Below are positions 7,808 to 15,958 of a stretch of DNA of 64,000 bases, piece by piece. The stretch comes from Streptomyces sp. NBC_00523 (GTDB lineage: Bacteria; Actinomycetota; Actinomycetes; Streptomycetales; Streptomycetaceae), in NCBI RefSeq assembly GCF_036346615.1, contig NZ_CP107836.1, positions 4,526,001 to 4,590,000 of the forward strand, in the 5' to 3' direction. Every line of letters starts with the position of its first letter. The stretch's first letter is position 1. The notes under the pieces were generated by a model, which was not told where the DNA came from, searched no databases, and worked only from the letters and a program-made list of their open reading frames with translations. Position numbers and translations under genes: made by a program.

Positions 7808-8692
7808 ATGGCTATCTTCCTCACCAAGGACAGCAAGGTCATCGTCCAGGGGATGACCGGCGCCACGGGCATGAAGCACACCAAGCTCATGCTCGCCGAC
7901 GGCACCAACATCGTCGGCGGCGTGAACCCGCGCAAGGCCGGCACGACCGTCGACTTCGACGGCACCGAGGTGCCCGTCTTCGGCTCCGTCGCCGAGGCGA
8001 TGGAGAAGACCGGCGCGAACGTGTCCGTCCTCTTCGTGCCGCCGGCCTTCTCGAAGGCCGCCGTCATCGAGGCGATCGACGCCGAGATCCCGCTCGCCGT
8101 CGTGATCACCGAGGGCATCGCCGTCCACGACTCGGCCGCCTTCTGGGCGTACGCCGGCTCGAAGGGCAACAAGACCCGGATCATCGGTCCGAACTGCCCC
8201 GGCCTGATCACCCCCGGCCAGTCCAACGCCGGCATCATCCCGGGCGACATCACCAAGCCCGGCCGCATCGGTCTCGTGTCCAAGTCCGGCACGCTGACCT
8301 ACCAGATGATGTACGAGCTCCGCGACATCGGCTTCTCGTCCGCCGTCGGCATCGGTGGCGACCCGGTCATCGGCACGACGCACATCGACGCCCTCGCGGC
8401 GTTCGAGGCGGACCCCGAGACCGACCTGATCGTCATGATCGGCGAGATCGGCGGCGACGCCGAGGAGCGTGCGGCGGACTTCATCGCGAAGAACGTCACC
8501 AAGCCGGTCGTCGGTTACGTCGCGGGCTTCACCGCCCCCGAGGGCAAGACCATGGGCCACGCGGGCGCCATCGTCTCCGGCTCCTCCGGCACCGCCCAGG
8601 CGAAGAAGGAGGCCCTCGAGGCCGCCGGCGTGAAGGTCGGCAAGACGCCGACCGAGACCGCCAAGCTGGCGCGCGAGATCCTCGGCGCCTGA
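7808..8692 (+). CDS. sucD: Succinyl-CoA synthetase (ADP-forming) alpha subunit
   Basis: A 294-residue alpha subunit. It has an N-terminal CoA-binding Rossmann fold (VIVQGMTGATGMKHTKLM) and the GPNCPGLITPG segment. The phospho-histidine lies in TMGHAGAIVSGSSGTA near residue 245; this histidine carries the phosphate between nucleotide and succinate. The sucC-sucD spacing and the AAGGAAGAGG ribosome site indicate co-expression. A strong hairpin follows the stop codon. Confidence 0.98.
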   Translation: MAIFLTKDSKVIVQGMTGATGMKHTKLMLADGTNIVGGVNPRKAGTTVDFDGTEVPVFGSVAEAMEKTGANVSVLFVPPAFSKAAVIEAIDAEIPLAVVITEGIAVHDSAAFWAYAGSKGNKTRIIGPNCPGLITPGQSNAGIIPGDITKPGRIGLVSKSGTLTYQMMYELRDIGFSSAVGIGGDPVIGTTHIDALAAFEADPETDLIVMIGEIGGDAEERAADFIAKNVTKPVVGYVAGFTAPEGKTMGHAGAIVSGSSGTAQAKKEALEAAGVKVGKTPTETAKLAREILGA

Positions 8693-8732
8693 CCCCGCAG
8701 CCGCGCTCGCGCGGCAGGGTGTCACCGTACGC

Positions 8733-8778
8733 ACGACGCGGGCCCGTCCCCCTCACCCGGGGGACGGGCCCGCGTCGT
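8733..8778. terminator. Bidirectional hairpin terminator between sucD and the convergent gene
   Basis: A perfect 20-bp stem (8733-8752 with 8759-8778) closes a 6-base loop. It lies 41 bases after the sucD stop and 19 bases beyond the end of the convergent gene. There is no U-tract, which is normal for Streptomyces, and the placement suits termination from both sides. Confidence 0.85.
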
Positions 8779-8796
8779 CGTGCGCGCCGGACCGGT

Positions 8797-10050
8797 TCAG
8801 CCGGTCTCCGGCACCAGCCGGGCCGGGCCGTGGAAGACCTCGTCGCCGAGCTTCTTCCGCAGCTTGACGTCCTGCGGGGTCAGCTTCTGCGGGCCCCCGA
8901 CCGGCGGCACCCCGCCGACCTTCTGGGCGGGCGCCGGAGGCGTCTCGTACTTCCGGGGAGCCGTCGCCAGGGTGATCAGCGTGAGCCCCACGATCAGCAC
9001 GGTGAACGCGATGGCCGTCCGGGCCCACAGCTGCGCCTTGCGTTCGCTGCCGGTACGGATCAGCTCCGGCACCGGCAGCGGGGCGACGGGCCGGCTGCGG
9101 GCGAGGGTGCCCAGCTGCTCGTGGATCAGCGCGGACTGCCCGGCCGGTGCCTCCGGCTCCGCGATCTCGGGCAGCCGCTCGGCGACCGCCGCCCGTGCCG
9201 TCACCAGTCGCCCGGCCGCCGCCCGGGTGCTCGCCTCGGTCTCCGCCGCCGTCTCCGGCAGCCCGAGCCCCACCCCGTCGTGCAGCACCAGCGTGCGGCG
9301 GTACGAGGGGGGCAGGGCCAGGAGCGCGTCCAGCAGCGCTCGCGAGGCCGGGGCCTCGGGCGGCGGGTCGAGGCGGCGGTGCTCCCGGTTGAGACGGCGC
9401 CACGGGGACATCGCGTACTCGTACGCGGCGGCCCGCACCCAGCCGACCGGGTCCCGGTCCACCGCGACCTCCGGCCACCGCTCCCAGGCCAGTTCGAACG
9501 CCTTGGTCACGGCCGCGCGGGACAGGGCGCGCTGCCCGGTCAGCAGATAGGTCTGCTGGAAGAGGGCCGAGGCGGCGTACTGGTACAACGCGTCGAACGC
9601 GGCAGCGGGCGCGTCGGGCGCGTGGCCGGGGTCCGGATCGCCAGGAGGCGCCTCGGCTGCCTCGGGCACAACAGCAGCCTCGGCCTCAACGACCTCGTCC
9701 GGCGCAACGGCTTCAGGCTCGACGGCTTCCGGCTCAACGGCCTCGTCCGGTTCGGTGGCGGCCATGGCTACGCTCCCGGGGGCTTCGGCAGGAACCGGCG
9801 GAGGGGGTGCCGGAGGCGCAGGCGGTGCCAGGGCGGCCTCGACCGCCCCGATCAGCCGTGCGTACGCCTCGCGCTTGCGGCCGCGCGGGCTGCTGCGGCC
9901 CGTCTCCCAGGCCCGCACCGTCGCCCGGGTCACGCCGACGGCCGACGCGACCTGGTCCTCCGTCAGCGACAGCGCCTCCCGCAGCCTGCGCCGCTCCTTC
10001 GGCGAGGGCAGCGGAGGGGCGGCGGCCTTCTCGGACGTGCTCTGCGTCAT
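8797..10050 (-). CDS. XRE HTH / ECF-sigma-like / membrane fusion protein
   Basis: A 417-residue protein with three parts. Residues 15-70 are an XRE-type helix-turn-helix (LTEDQVASAVGVTRATVRAWETG). Residues 75-150 are a Pro/Glu/Ala linker. Residues 151-295 resemble ECF sigma regions 2 and 4 (TYLLTGQRALSRAAVTKAFE and DPVGWVRAAAYEYAMSPWRR, then LPPSYRRTLVLHDGVGLGLPETA). One transmembrane helix (about 342-363) is followed by a short tail. The ATG (MTQSTSEK) is chosen because the HTH follows directly; an upstream in-frame ATG adds eight residues. It may be a membrane-tethered DNA-binding regulator; whether the sigma-like part still binds core polymerase is unknown. Confidence 0.75.
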   Translation of the reverse strand: MTQSTSEKAAAPPLPSPKERRRLREALSLTEDQVASAVGVTRATVRAWETGRSSPRGRKREAYARLIGAVEAALAPPAPPAPPPPVPAEAPGSVAMAATEPDEAVEPEAVEPEAVAPDEVVEAEAAVVPEAAEAPPGDPDPGHAPDAPAAAFDALYQYAASALFQQTYLLTGQRALSRAAVTKAFELAWERWPEVAVDRDPVGWVRAAAYEYAMSPWRRLNREHRRLDPPPEAPASRALLDALLALPPSYRRTLVLHDGVGLGLPETAAETEASTRAAAGRLVTARAAVAERLPEIAEPEAPAGQSALIHEQLGTLARSRPVAPLPVPELIRTGSERKAQLWARTAIAFTVLIVGLTLITLATAPRKYETPPAPAQKVGGVPPVGGPQKLTPQDVKLRKKLGDEVFHGPARLVPETG

Positions 10051-10080
10051 GAGGGCCGCCCACACGGCCTGCACCGGGTG

Positions 10081-10110
10081 AAAAAGTACATAAACGTATA
10101 TTGATCGACA
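10081..10110. promoter_or_regulatory. AT-rich divergent promoter island
   Basis: A rare AT-rich patch contains ATAAACGTATAT, a 12-base dyad with 10 of 12 positions matching its own reverse complement, centred on ACGT. It sits between the HTH-sigma-like gene (leftward) and the DUF6350 gene (rightward), 31 bases from one start and about 57 from the other. It is a plausible divergent promoter or autoregulatory site for the HTH protein. No specific regulator is inferred. Confidence 0.4.
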
Positions 10111-10166
10111 CCCCGGCTGTTCGCCCGTTACACGAAATAAGCGCGTGTCGTTGGCAGCATGACCGC

Positions 10167-11741
10167 GTGACCCAAGTGACCGAACGCAGCCCCTTGTTGT
10201 CGCAGGACGAGCGGGTACGGCCCGTCGTACTGGTCTCCGCGGTGTTGCGCGGGGCCGTCGCGGCCGGGCTCGGACTGGGCTCCCTCGCCGTCCTCGTCGC
10301 CGCGCTCTGGATCAGCTCACCGGCCCCGGACAGCGGTCCGGGCGAGGCGTTCCACGCGGCGGCCGGGCTCTGGCTCCTCGCGCACGGCGCCGAACTCGTC
10401 AGGACCGAGACGCTGACCGGGGCCCCGGCACCGATGGGCGTCGTCCCGCTGCTGCTCTCCGTGCTGCCGGTGTGGCTGGTGCACCGGGCGGCCAGGGACG
10501 TGCTGGAGCCCGAGGAGGGGCACGGCGCCCCGTCGCCGGGGGGTGCGTTCGCCCTGGTGACGGGCGGATATCTGCTGGTCGGCGGGGCGGTCGCCCTCTA
10601 CGCGCGCGGCGCGTCGCTGTCCGCGCGGCCGCTCTCCCTGCTCTTTCCCGGCGCCCTCGTGGTGGCGGGCGCGGCGGCGGCCGGGGTGTGGACGGCCTGC
10701 GGGCGCCCGCTCGGCCCGCCGCCCTCCTGGGCGCCGGTGCGGCTGCACGAGGCGATGGCGCGCAGCTGGTTCCTGCGGCGGGCCGACGCGGTGGGCCGGT
10801 CGGCGCTGGCCGGGACCGCGGTGCTGCTGGGCGGCGGCGCGCTGGTCGTCGCGTCGGCCCTGGTGTGGCACGGCGCTCCGGTCCAGGAATCGTTCCTCCG
10901 GCTCTCCGGCGACTGGGGCGGCCGCGTCGCCGTGCTCCTGCTGGCGCTGGGGCTCGTGCCGAACGCGGCGGTGTGGGGCGCGGCGTACGGGCTCGGCCCC
11001 GGGTTCGCCCTCGGCACGGCGTCGACGGTCACCCCGCTGGCCTTCACCGGGCCCCCGGCCGTCCCCGACTTCCCGCTGCTGGCCGCGATGCCCGCGCCCG
11101 GCCCGGGCGCCCCGCTGAACTGGGCGGCCGCGGCGGTCCCGGTGGCGGCGGCGCTGACCGTGGCCTGGTTCACCGTACGGAGAGCGGTGCCGGCCGAGGG
11201 CGTACGGGAAGAGGCGTGGGGCCTGGGGGAGACCGCGCTCACCACCGCACTGGGGGCTGCGGGCTGCGGGCTCGGCGCCGCGCTGCTGGCGGCGGCCGCC
11301 GGGGGACCGCTCGGCACCCACGCCCTCGCGGACTTCGGACCGGTGTGGTGGCTCACCGGGGCGGCGGCCCTGGCGTGGACGACGCTCATCGGCGTCCCGG
11401 CGGCCCTGCTGCTACGGGCCTGGCGGCTGCGCGGACGCAAGAAGGAGGACGCCGATCCGGCGCACCCGGTGAGCACGGCCAAGGCCCCCGAGACCCCCAG
11501 GGCCCCCGCGCCCGCCGTCCCCCAGCCGCCCGTACCCGCGAAGGACGCGAAGGACGCGAAGGACGCGAAGGACGCCAAGAACGCGAAGGGCGAGGACGAA
11601 GACCAGGGCCAGGGCCAGGACGAAGGCGACGACGAGGACGACCTCGACGCGTACGACTTCCTGCCCACCGACCCCTGGCACGCAAGGGAGACCGAGCGGG
11701 AGGCCGACGCGCCCCCCGGCCCCCCGACCGCTAGCGCTTGA
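10167..11741 (+). CDS. DUF6350 family polytopic membrane protein
   Basis: A 524-residue integral membrane protein with nine or ten hydrophobic segments spread over residues 20-430. Its cytoplasmic tail is highly charged and ends in an acidic run and DAYDFLPTDPWHARETE. It corresponds to the membrane protein found between sucD and purN in streptomycetes (DUF6350, sometimes labelled as cell-division related); function is not established. The GTG start is chosen because an ATG at 10159 reads into a stop after three codons; a second GTG three codons on is also possible. The 3' end overlaps the convergent gene by 11 bases. The tail encodes five 9-base repeats. Confidence 0.75.
   Translation: MTQVTERSPLLSQDERVRPVVLVSAVLRGAVAAGLGLGSLAVLVAALWISSPAPDSGPGEAFHAAAGLWLLAHGAELVRTETLTGAPAPMGVVPLLLSVLPVWLVHRAARDVLEPEEGHGAPSPGGAFALVTGGYLLVGGAVALYARGASLSARPLSLLFPGALVVAGAAAAGVWTACGRPLGPPPSWAPVRLHEAMARSWFLRRADAVGRSALAGTAVLLGGGALVVASALVWHGAPVQESFLRLSGDWGGRVAVLLLALGLVPNAAVWGAAYGLGPGFALGTASTVTPLAFTGPPAVPDFPLLAAMPAPGPGAPLNWAAAAVPVAAALTVAWFTVRRAVPAEGVREEAWGLGETALTTALGAAGCGLGAALLAAAAGGPLGTHALADFGPVWWLTGAAALAWTTLIGVPAALLLRAWRLRGRKKEDADPAHPVSTAKAPETPRAPAPAVPQPPVPAKDAKDAKDAKDAKNAKGEDEDQGQGQDEGDDEDDLDAYDFLPTDPWHARETEREADAPPGPPTASA
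11541..11585 (+). repeat. Five tandem 9-bp repeats (AAGGACGCG) inside the DUF6350 gene
   Basis: Three exact copies of AAGGACGCG are followed by two one-base variants, encoding KDA-KDA-KDA-KDA-KNA. In-frame repeats of this kind expand and contract without frameshift, so tail length is likely to vary between strains. Confidence 0.85.
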
Positions 11742-12570
11742 CGCCGAAGAAGGGCTCCAGCGGCTTCGGGAGCAGGTCGTTGCAGGTCAGCTGGCCCGAC
11801 TTGGTCAGGGCGTCGTTCACACAGGTGTAGTAGTCGCGGTAGACCATCTGCACCGTGAACGTCGTCGCGACGATCGCCAGCGCGACCACGCCCGTCACCA
11901 GACCGCTCACCGCGGCCGTGGTCTGCTGCCGGCCCCCGCGCTGCGCGGCGAGCGTGTCCGGCGCGGGAGCGGTCCCCTCCGCCTGGGGGCTCTCCGCCCC
12001 GGCGGGCGCGGCGGCGGCACCGGGCACCGGCGGCTTCGGCTTGGCACGCAGCGCGCTGACCGCCCAGTACGTGGCGAGGGCGCCGAGCAGCAGGGCGATC
12101 TCCGAGAAGTCGAAGATCGCGAAGAAGAAGGCCCACATGCCGGAGAGCAGCGCGTAGCGGGCGCGGCGCTGGATGGGGTCGGTCGGGTCCCAGCGCGGAC
12201 CGGCCGGGGGCCGTTCCGTACCGCCGGGGCCGGAGGGCCGCCCGCCGAAGGAGCCGTTCTGGCGGCCGGGCTGCCGGCTGCTCCACTGGCTGCCCCACGC
12301 GGGCCGGTCGTCGGACGGTCCGCCCTCGGGCCGGTCGTCGCCGTTCGCCGAGCCGTTCGACGACCCGTCGGGGGAGCCGGACGGGTGGCGCGGCTGCCAG
12401 GGCTGGTCGGGCCGGCCCTCGGGCGGCGGGGCGAAGGGGTTGTCGTCGTTCGGGCTCCCGGAGGAACCGGAGGAGCCGGAGGGAGAGGACGAGGAGGAGC
12501 GCTCGCGCATCAGCACGGCGGCCCGCTCGGGCAGCGGCTGGCGGAAGGCGGTGCGGCGTCGGTCCGGCAT
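11731..12570 (-). CDS. Membrane protein with Ser/Gly/Pro-rich N-terminal region, function unknown
   Basis: Predicted 279 residues. The first ~130 are low-complexity and hydrophilic (Ser runs, then Pro/Gly/Asp/Arg). Two adjacent hydrophobic segments follow (ALLSGMWAFFFAIFDFSEIALLLGAL region), then a linker and a third transmembrane helix (TGVVALAIVATTFTVQMVY). The short tail holds two cysteines about 15 residues apart (YTCVNDALTKSGQLTCNDLL), which could form an extracytoplasmic disulfide. The first ATG is taken; an in-frame ATG 20 codons on (MRERSSSSS) is equally plausible. The 3' end overlaps the convergent DUF6350 gene by 11 bases. It is recognised only as a common streptomycete membrane protein of this locus. 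Confidence 0.65.
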   Translation of the reverse strand: MPDRRRTAFRQPLPERAAVLMRERSSSSSPSGSSGSSGSPNDDNPFAPPPEGRPDQPWQPRHPSGSPDGSSNGSANGDDRPEGGPSDDRPAWGSQWSSRQPGRQNGSFGGRPSGPGGTERPPAGPRWDPTDPIQRRARYALLSGMWAFFFAIFDFSEIALLLGALATYWAVSALRAKPKPPVPGAAAAPAGAESPQAEGTAPAPDTLAAQRGGRQQTTAAVSGLVTGVVALAIVATTFTVQMVYRDYYTCVNDALTKSGQLTCNDLLPKPLEPFFGVKR

Positions 12571-12866
12571 GTGGTGAACGTCTTCCCCATCTCGTCGTTT
12601 CCGCCCGGCGGACGGTTCGCTGCCCCTGACGCTACCTTCCGGCGAGGAGGGGCCGAAAGCGGGGAGCGCGGGGGTCCGTCACCCCCGTCAGGCAGGGGTG
12701 CGGCGAGGTGCCGGTATCGTTGCTGACGGTCGGCCCGTTCGTAGAGTTCCCCGTATGGGGGAGCGCGCTTCTTTCGTACGACCGTACAAATCGCAGGCCG
12801 CCGCCCCGGTGCCGTGGTGGCGGGCCGGCCGCTTCGAACCGCTCGCACGCGAGAAAGGGCCCAGCC
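12571..12866. other. Divergent intergenic region before purN
   Basis: The 296 bases between the membrane-protein gene and purN hold the purNH promoter. The only clear structure is a 7-bp hairpin with a 5-base loop (CGGGGGT 12669-12675, ACCCCCG 12681-12687). A reading frame continues upstream of the purN start but lacks protein-like composition. No riboswitch fold was recognised. Confidence 0.4.
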
Positions 12867-13523
12867 GTGGCCTCCCCGCTTCCCTCCGCCGCCCCGGCCC
12901 GTGTGGTCGTTCTGGTCTCCGGTTCCGGTACGAACCTTCAGGCCCTGCTCGACGTCATCGGTGACGATCCCGAGGGCTTCGGCGCCCGGATCGTCGCGGT
13001 CGGCGCCGACCGCGACGGTATCGCCGGCCTGGAGCGGGCCGAGCGCGCCGGGCTCCCCACCTTCACGTGCCGCGTCAAGGACCACGCCACCCGCGAGGAG
13101 TGGGACGCCGCGCTCGCCGAGGCCACCGCCGCGCACCGGCCGGACCTCGTGGTGTCCGCCGGGTTCATGAAGATCGTGGGCAAGGAGTTCCTGGCCCGGT
13201 TCGGCGGCCGGTTCATCAACACCCACCCCGCCCTGCTCCCCAGCTTTCCCGGTGCCCACGGTGTGCGTGACGCGCTCGCGTACGGCGTGAAGGTCACCGG
13301 GTGCACCGTCCACTTCGTCGACGACGGCGTCGACACCGGTCCGATCATCGCGCAGGGCGTGGTCGAGGTGACCGAAGAGGACACCCCGGAGGGCGAAGCG
13401 GCCCTCCACGAACGCATCAAGGAAGTCGAGCGCAAGCTGCTCGTCGAGGCCGTGGGGCGGCTCGCCCGCGACGGCTATCGCATTGAGGGACGAAAGGTTC
13501 ATCTCGGTCATGTCGGAGAATAA
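12867..13523 (+). CDS. purN: Phosphoribosylglycinamide formyltransferase (GAR transformylase)
   Basis: A 218-residue PurN that transfers the formyl group of 10-formyl-THF to GAR in de novo purine synthesis. It has the phosphate loop VSGSGTNLQALL. The catalytic Asn and His are in INTHPALLPSFPGAHG, and the catalytic Asp is in VDDGVDTGPII. The GTG start is preceded by GAGAAAGGG and fits the family length; upstream in-frame starts would add 53 non-homologous residues. The 3' end overlaps purH by 14 bases, so the two are translated together. FolD, encoded about 2.4 kb downstream, makes the folate cofactor precursor. Confidence 0.95.
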   Translation: MASPLPSAAPARVVVLVSGSGTNLQALLDVIGDDPEGFGARIVAVGADRDGIAGLERAERAGLPTFTCRVKDHATREEWDAALAEATAAHRPDLVVSAGFMKIVGKEFLARFGGRFINTHPALLPSFPGAHGVRDALAYGVKVTGCTVHFVDDGVDTGPIIAQGVVEVTEEDTPEGEAALHERIKEVERKLLVEAVGRLARDGYRIEGRKVHLGHVGE

Positions 13524-15063
13524 GCCCATCCGCCGCGCCCTGGTCAGCGTCTACGACAAGACGGGCCTCGAAGACCTCGCCCGCGGTCTGCACGAGGCGG
13601 GTGTCGAACTGGTCTCCACCGGGTCCACCGCCGGAAAGATCGCCGCCGCCGGTGTCCCGGTCACCAAGGTCGAGGAGCTGACCGGCTTCCCCGAGTGCCT
13701 CGACGGCCGCGTCAAGACGCTGCACCCCCGCGTCCACGCCGGCATCCTCGCCGACCTGCGCCTCGACGCGCACCGCGCGCAACTGGCCGAGCTGGGCGTC
13801 GAGCCGTTCGACCTGGTCGTCGTCAACCTGTACCCGTTCAAGGAGACCGTCGCCTCCGGCGCCACCGCCGACGAGTGCGTCGAGCAGATCGACATCGGCG
13901 GCCCGTCGATGGTCCGCGCCGCCGCCAAGAACCACCCCTCCGTGGCCGTCGTCACCAGCCCGGAGCGTTACGCCGACGTGCTCGCCGCGGTCAAGGCGGG
14001 CGGCTTCGACCTGACCGCCCGCAAGCGGCTCGCCGCCGAGGCGTTCCAGCACACCGCCGCCTACGACGTGGCCGTCGCCGGCTGGTTCGCCGACGACTAC
14101 GCCGCCGCCGACGACTCCGGCTTCCCGGACTTCCTCGGTGCGACGTACGAGCGCGAGAACGTCCTGCGCTACGGCGAGAACCCGCACCAGCCCGCCGCGC
14201 TCTACACCTCCGGCACCGGCGGTCTCGCCGAGGCGGAGCAGCTGCACGGCAAGGAGATGTCCTACAACAACTACACGGACACCGACGCCGCCCGGCGCGC
14301 CGCGTACGACCACGCCGAGCCGTGCGTCGCGATCATCAAGCACGCCAACCCGTGCGGCATCGCCATCGCCGACGACATCGCCGAGGCGCACCGCAACGCG
14401 CACGCCTGCGACCCGCTCTCCGCGTTCGGCGGCGTGATCGCCGTCAACCGCCCGGTGACCGTCGCCCTGGCCGAGCAGGTCGCGGAGATCTTCACCGAGG
14501 TCATCGTCGCCCCGGCGTACGAGGACGGCGCGGTCGAGATCCTGGCGCGCAAGAAGAACATCCGCGTGCTGCGCTGCCCCGAGGCCCCGTCCGCCGAGGT
14601 CGAGGTCAAGCCGATCGACGGCGGCGCGCTGCTCCAGGTCACCGACCGCCTCCAGGCCGAAGGCGACGACCCGGCCAACTGGACGCTCGCCACGGGCGAC
14701 GCGCTCTCCGCCGACGAGCTGAAGGAGCTCGCCTTCGCGTGGAAGGCGTGCCGGGCGGTCAAGTCCAACGCCATCCTGCTCGCCAAGGGTGGCGCCTCGG
14801 TCGGCGTCGGCATGGGTCAGGTCAACCGGGTCGACTCCGCGAAGCTGGCCGTCGAGCGCGCGGGCGAGGAGCGGGCCGCCGGTTCCTACGCGGCGTCCGA
14901 CGCCTTCTTCCCCTTCCCGGACGGGCTGGAGATCCTGACCGCCGCGGGCGTCAAGGCCGTGGTCCAGCCGGGCGGTTCGGTCCGCGACGAGCTGGTGGTC
15001 GAGGCCGCGAAGAAGGCCGGCGTCACGATGTACCTCACGGGCACCCGGCACTTCTTCCACTGA
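13510..15063 (+). CDS. purH: Bifunctional AICAR formyltransferase / IMP cyclohydrolase
   Basis: A 517-residue enzyme for the last two steps of IMP synthesis. Residues 1-~195 are the MGS-fold IMP cyclohydrolase (ALVSVYDKTGLEDLARGL, VSTGSTAGKI). The rest is AICAR transformylase, with the catalytic Lys-His in IIKHANPCGIAI and the QPGGSVRDELV segment near the C terminus. The chosen ATG (MSENKPIRRALVS) lies inside the end of purN; an upstream in-frame start would overlap more and add MRDERFISV. Length is standard for the family. Confidence 0.97.
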   Translation: MSENKPIRRALVSVYDKTGLEDLARGLHEAGVELVSTGSTAGKIAAAGVPVTKVEELTGFPECLDGRVKTLHPRVHAGILADLRLDAHRAQLAELGVEPFDLVVVNLYPFKETVASGATADECVEQIDIGGPSMVRAAAKNHPSVAVVTSPERYADVLAAVKAGGFDLTARKRLAAEAFQHTAAYDVAVAGWFADDYAAADDSGFPDFLGATYERENVLRYGENPHQPAALYTSGTGGLAEAEQLHGKEMSYNNYTDTDAARRAAYDHAEPCVAIIKHANPCGIAIADDIAEAHRNAHACDPLSAFGGVIAVNRPVTVALAEQVAEIFTEVIVAPAYEDGAVEILARKKNIRVLRCPEAPSAEVEVKPIDGGALLQVTDRLQAEGDDPANWTLATGDALSADELKELAFAWKACRAVKSNAILLAKGGASVGVGMGQVNRVDSAKLAVERAGEERAAGSYAASDAFFPFPDGLEILTAAGVKAVVQPGGSVRDELVVEAAKKAGVTMYLTGTRHFFH

Positions 15064-15084
15064 GCCGGTTCGTCCCCGTACGAC

Positions 15085-15129
15085 CGAGGGCCGTAACCCC
15101 ACGCGATGCGCGTGCGGTTACGGCCCTCG
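15085..15129. terminator. Hairpin terminator between purH and the convergent RDD gene
   Basis: A 14-bp perfect outer stem (CGAGGGCCGTAACC, 15085-15098, with 15116-15129) continues into an inner ACGCG/CGCGT pair. It starts 21 bases after the purH stop and lies 18 bases beyond the end of the convergent gene, so it can serve both. Confidence 0.85.
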
Positions 15130-15147
15130 GGCCTGTCGGACGGCCGG

Positions 15148-15732
15148 TCAGCCGACGCGGACGACGACGCTGGAGCAGATCTTGTCCGCGAACGTCTGGT
15201 TCTTGTCGTCCCACAGCGGCCACAGCCAGCCGATGTAGCAGGCGAGGCTGTCCAGGAAGTGGGCGATGTAGCGGACGAAGGCCATGCCGAAGCCGAGCGG
15301 CCGGCCGTCGGCCTCGCGCAGCAGGCTGATGCCGAGGGCCTTCTTGCCGATGAACTGGCCCGTCGTGCCCTCCTTGTAGAGCTTGAACAGGCCGCCGCCG
15401 ATGCCCACGATGATGCCGAGGAACACGATCGCGGAGCCCGCGCCACCGCCCACGCCGCCGCCGATGCCCAAGAGGATGCCGTAGGGGAGGCCGATGACGA
15501 TGCCGTCGATCACGATCGCGCCGACGCGGCGCCACCAGCCGGACAGCGGCGGGCGCGCGCCGTAACCGGGCTGCTGGCCGTAGTCGCCGCCGGGCACCGG
15601 CGGGGCCGTCGGGTAGCCGTAGCCCTGCTGCGGTACACCCTGCGGGGCCTGCGGGTAGCCGTAGCCCGGCTGCTGCGGCTGACCGGGCTGCTGCCCGTAG
15701 GGGTTGTTCGGGTTCGGGTCGCCGAAGCTCAT
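15148..15732 (-). CDS. RDD family membrane protein with Pro/Gly/Tyr/Gln-rich N terminus
   Basis: A 194-residue protein. The first ~65 residues are a low-complexity P/G/Q/Y region. An RDD domain follows, starting RPPLSGWWRRVGAIVIDGIV (conserved Arg then Asp in the first helix). Later come TTGQFIGKKALGISLLREADG (second conserved part) and the final FVRYIAHFLDSLACYIGWLWPLWDD helix. Three or four membrane segments are visible. RDD proteins are often linked to ion or osmotic homeostasis, but no role is proven here. The ATG MSFGDPNPNNPYG is preceded by GGAGGAACG. The divergent neighbour is folD. Confidence 0.85.
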   Translation of the reverse strand: MSFGDPNPNNPYGQQPGQPQQPGYGYPQAPQGVPQQGYGYPTAPPVPGGDYGQQPGYGARPPLSGWWRRVGAIVIDGIVIGLPYGILLGIGGGVGGGAGSAIVFLGIIVGIGGGLFKLYKEGTTGQFIGKKALGISLLREADGRPLGFGMAFVRYIAHFLDSLACYIGWLWPLWDDKNQTFADKICSSVVVRVG

Positions 15733-15958
15733 GGGCGTTCCTCCAACAGACGTACGGGGACGGTGCGGCCGCACGGAGGAAAAGAAAACGTCAGCGGTCC
15801 AGCCCCCCGGTTACTGCTGCGGCACAGCGGCCCTCATCGTTATAAGCCGTTAGTACGTTTGTCCAGCCGCGGCGCAAGAAGTTGTCCAAGTGCAACCTTG
15901 CGTCCACGCCTGGTACCTGATTGGTCCGAGGGCGGGGTCATCCGGGAGTATGGGGACC

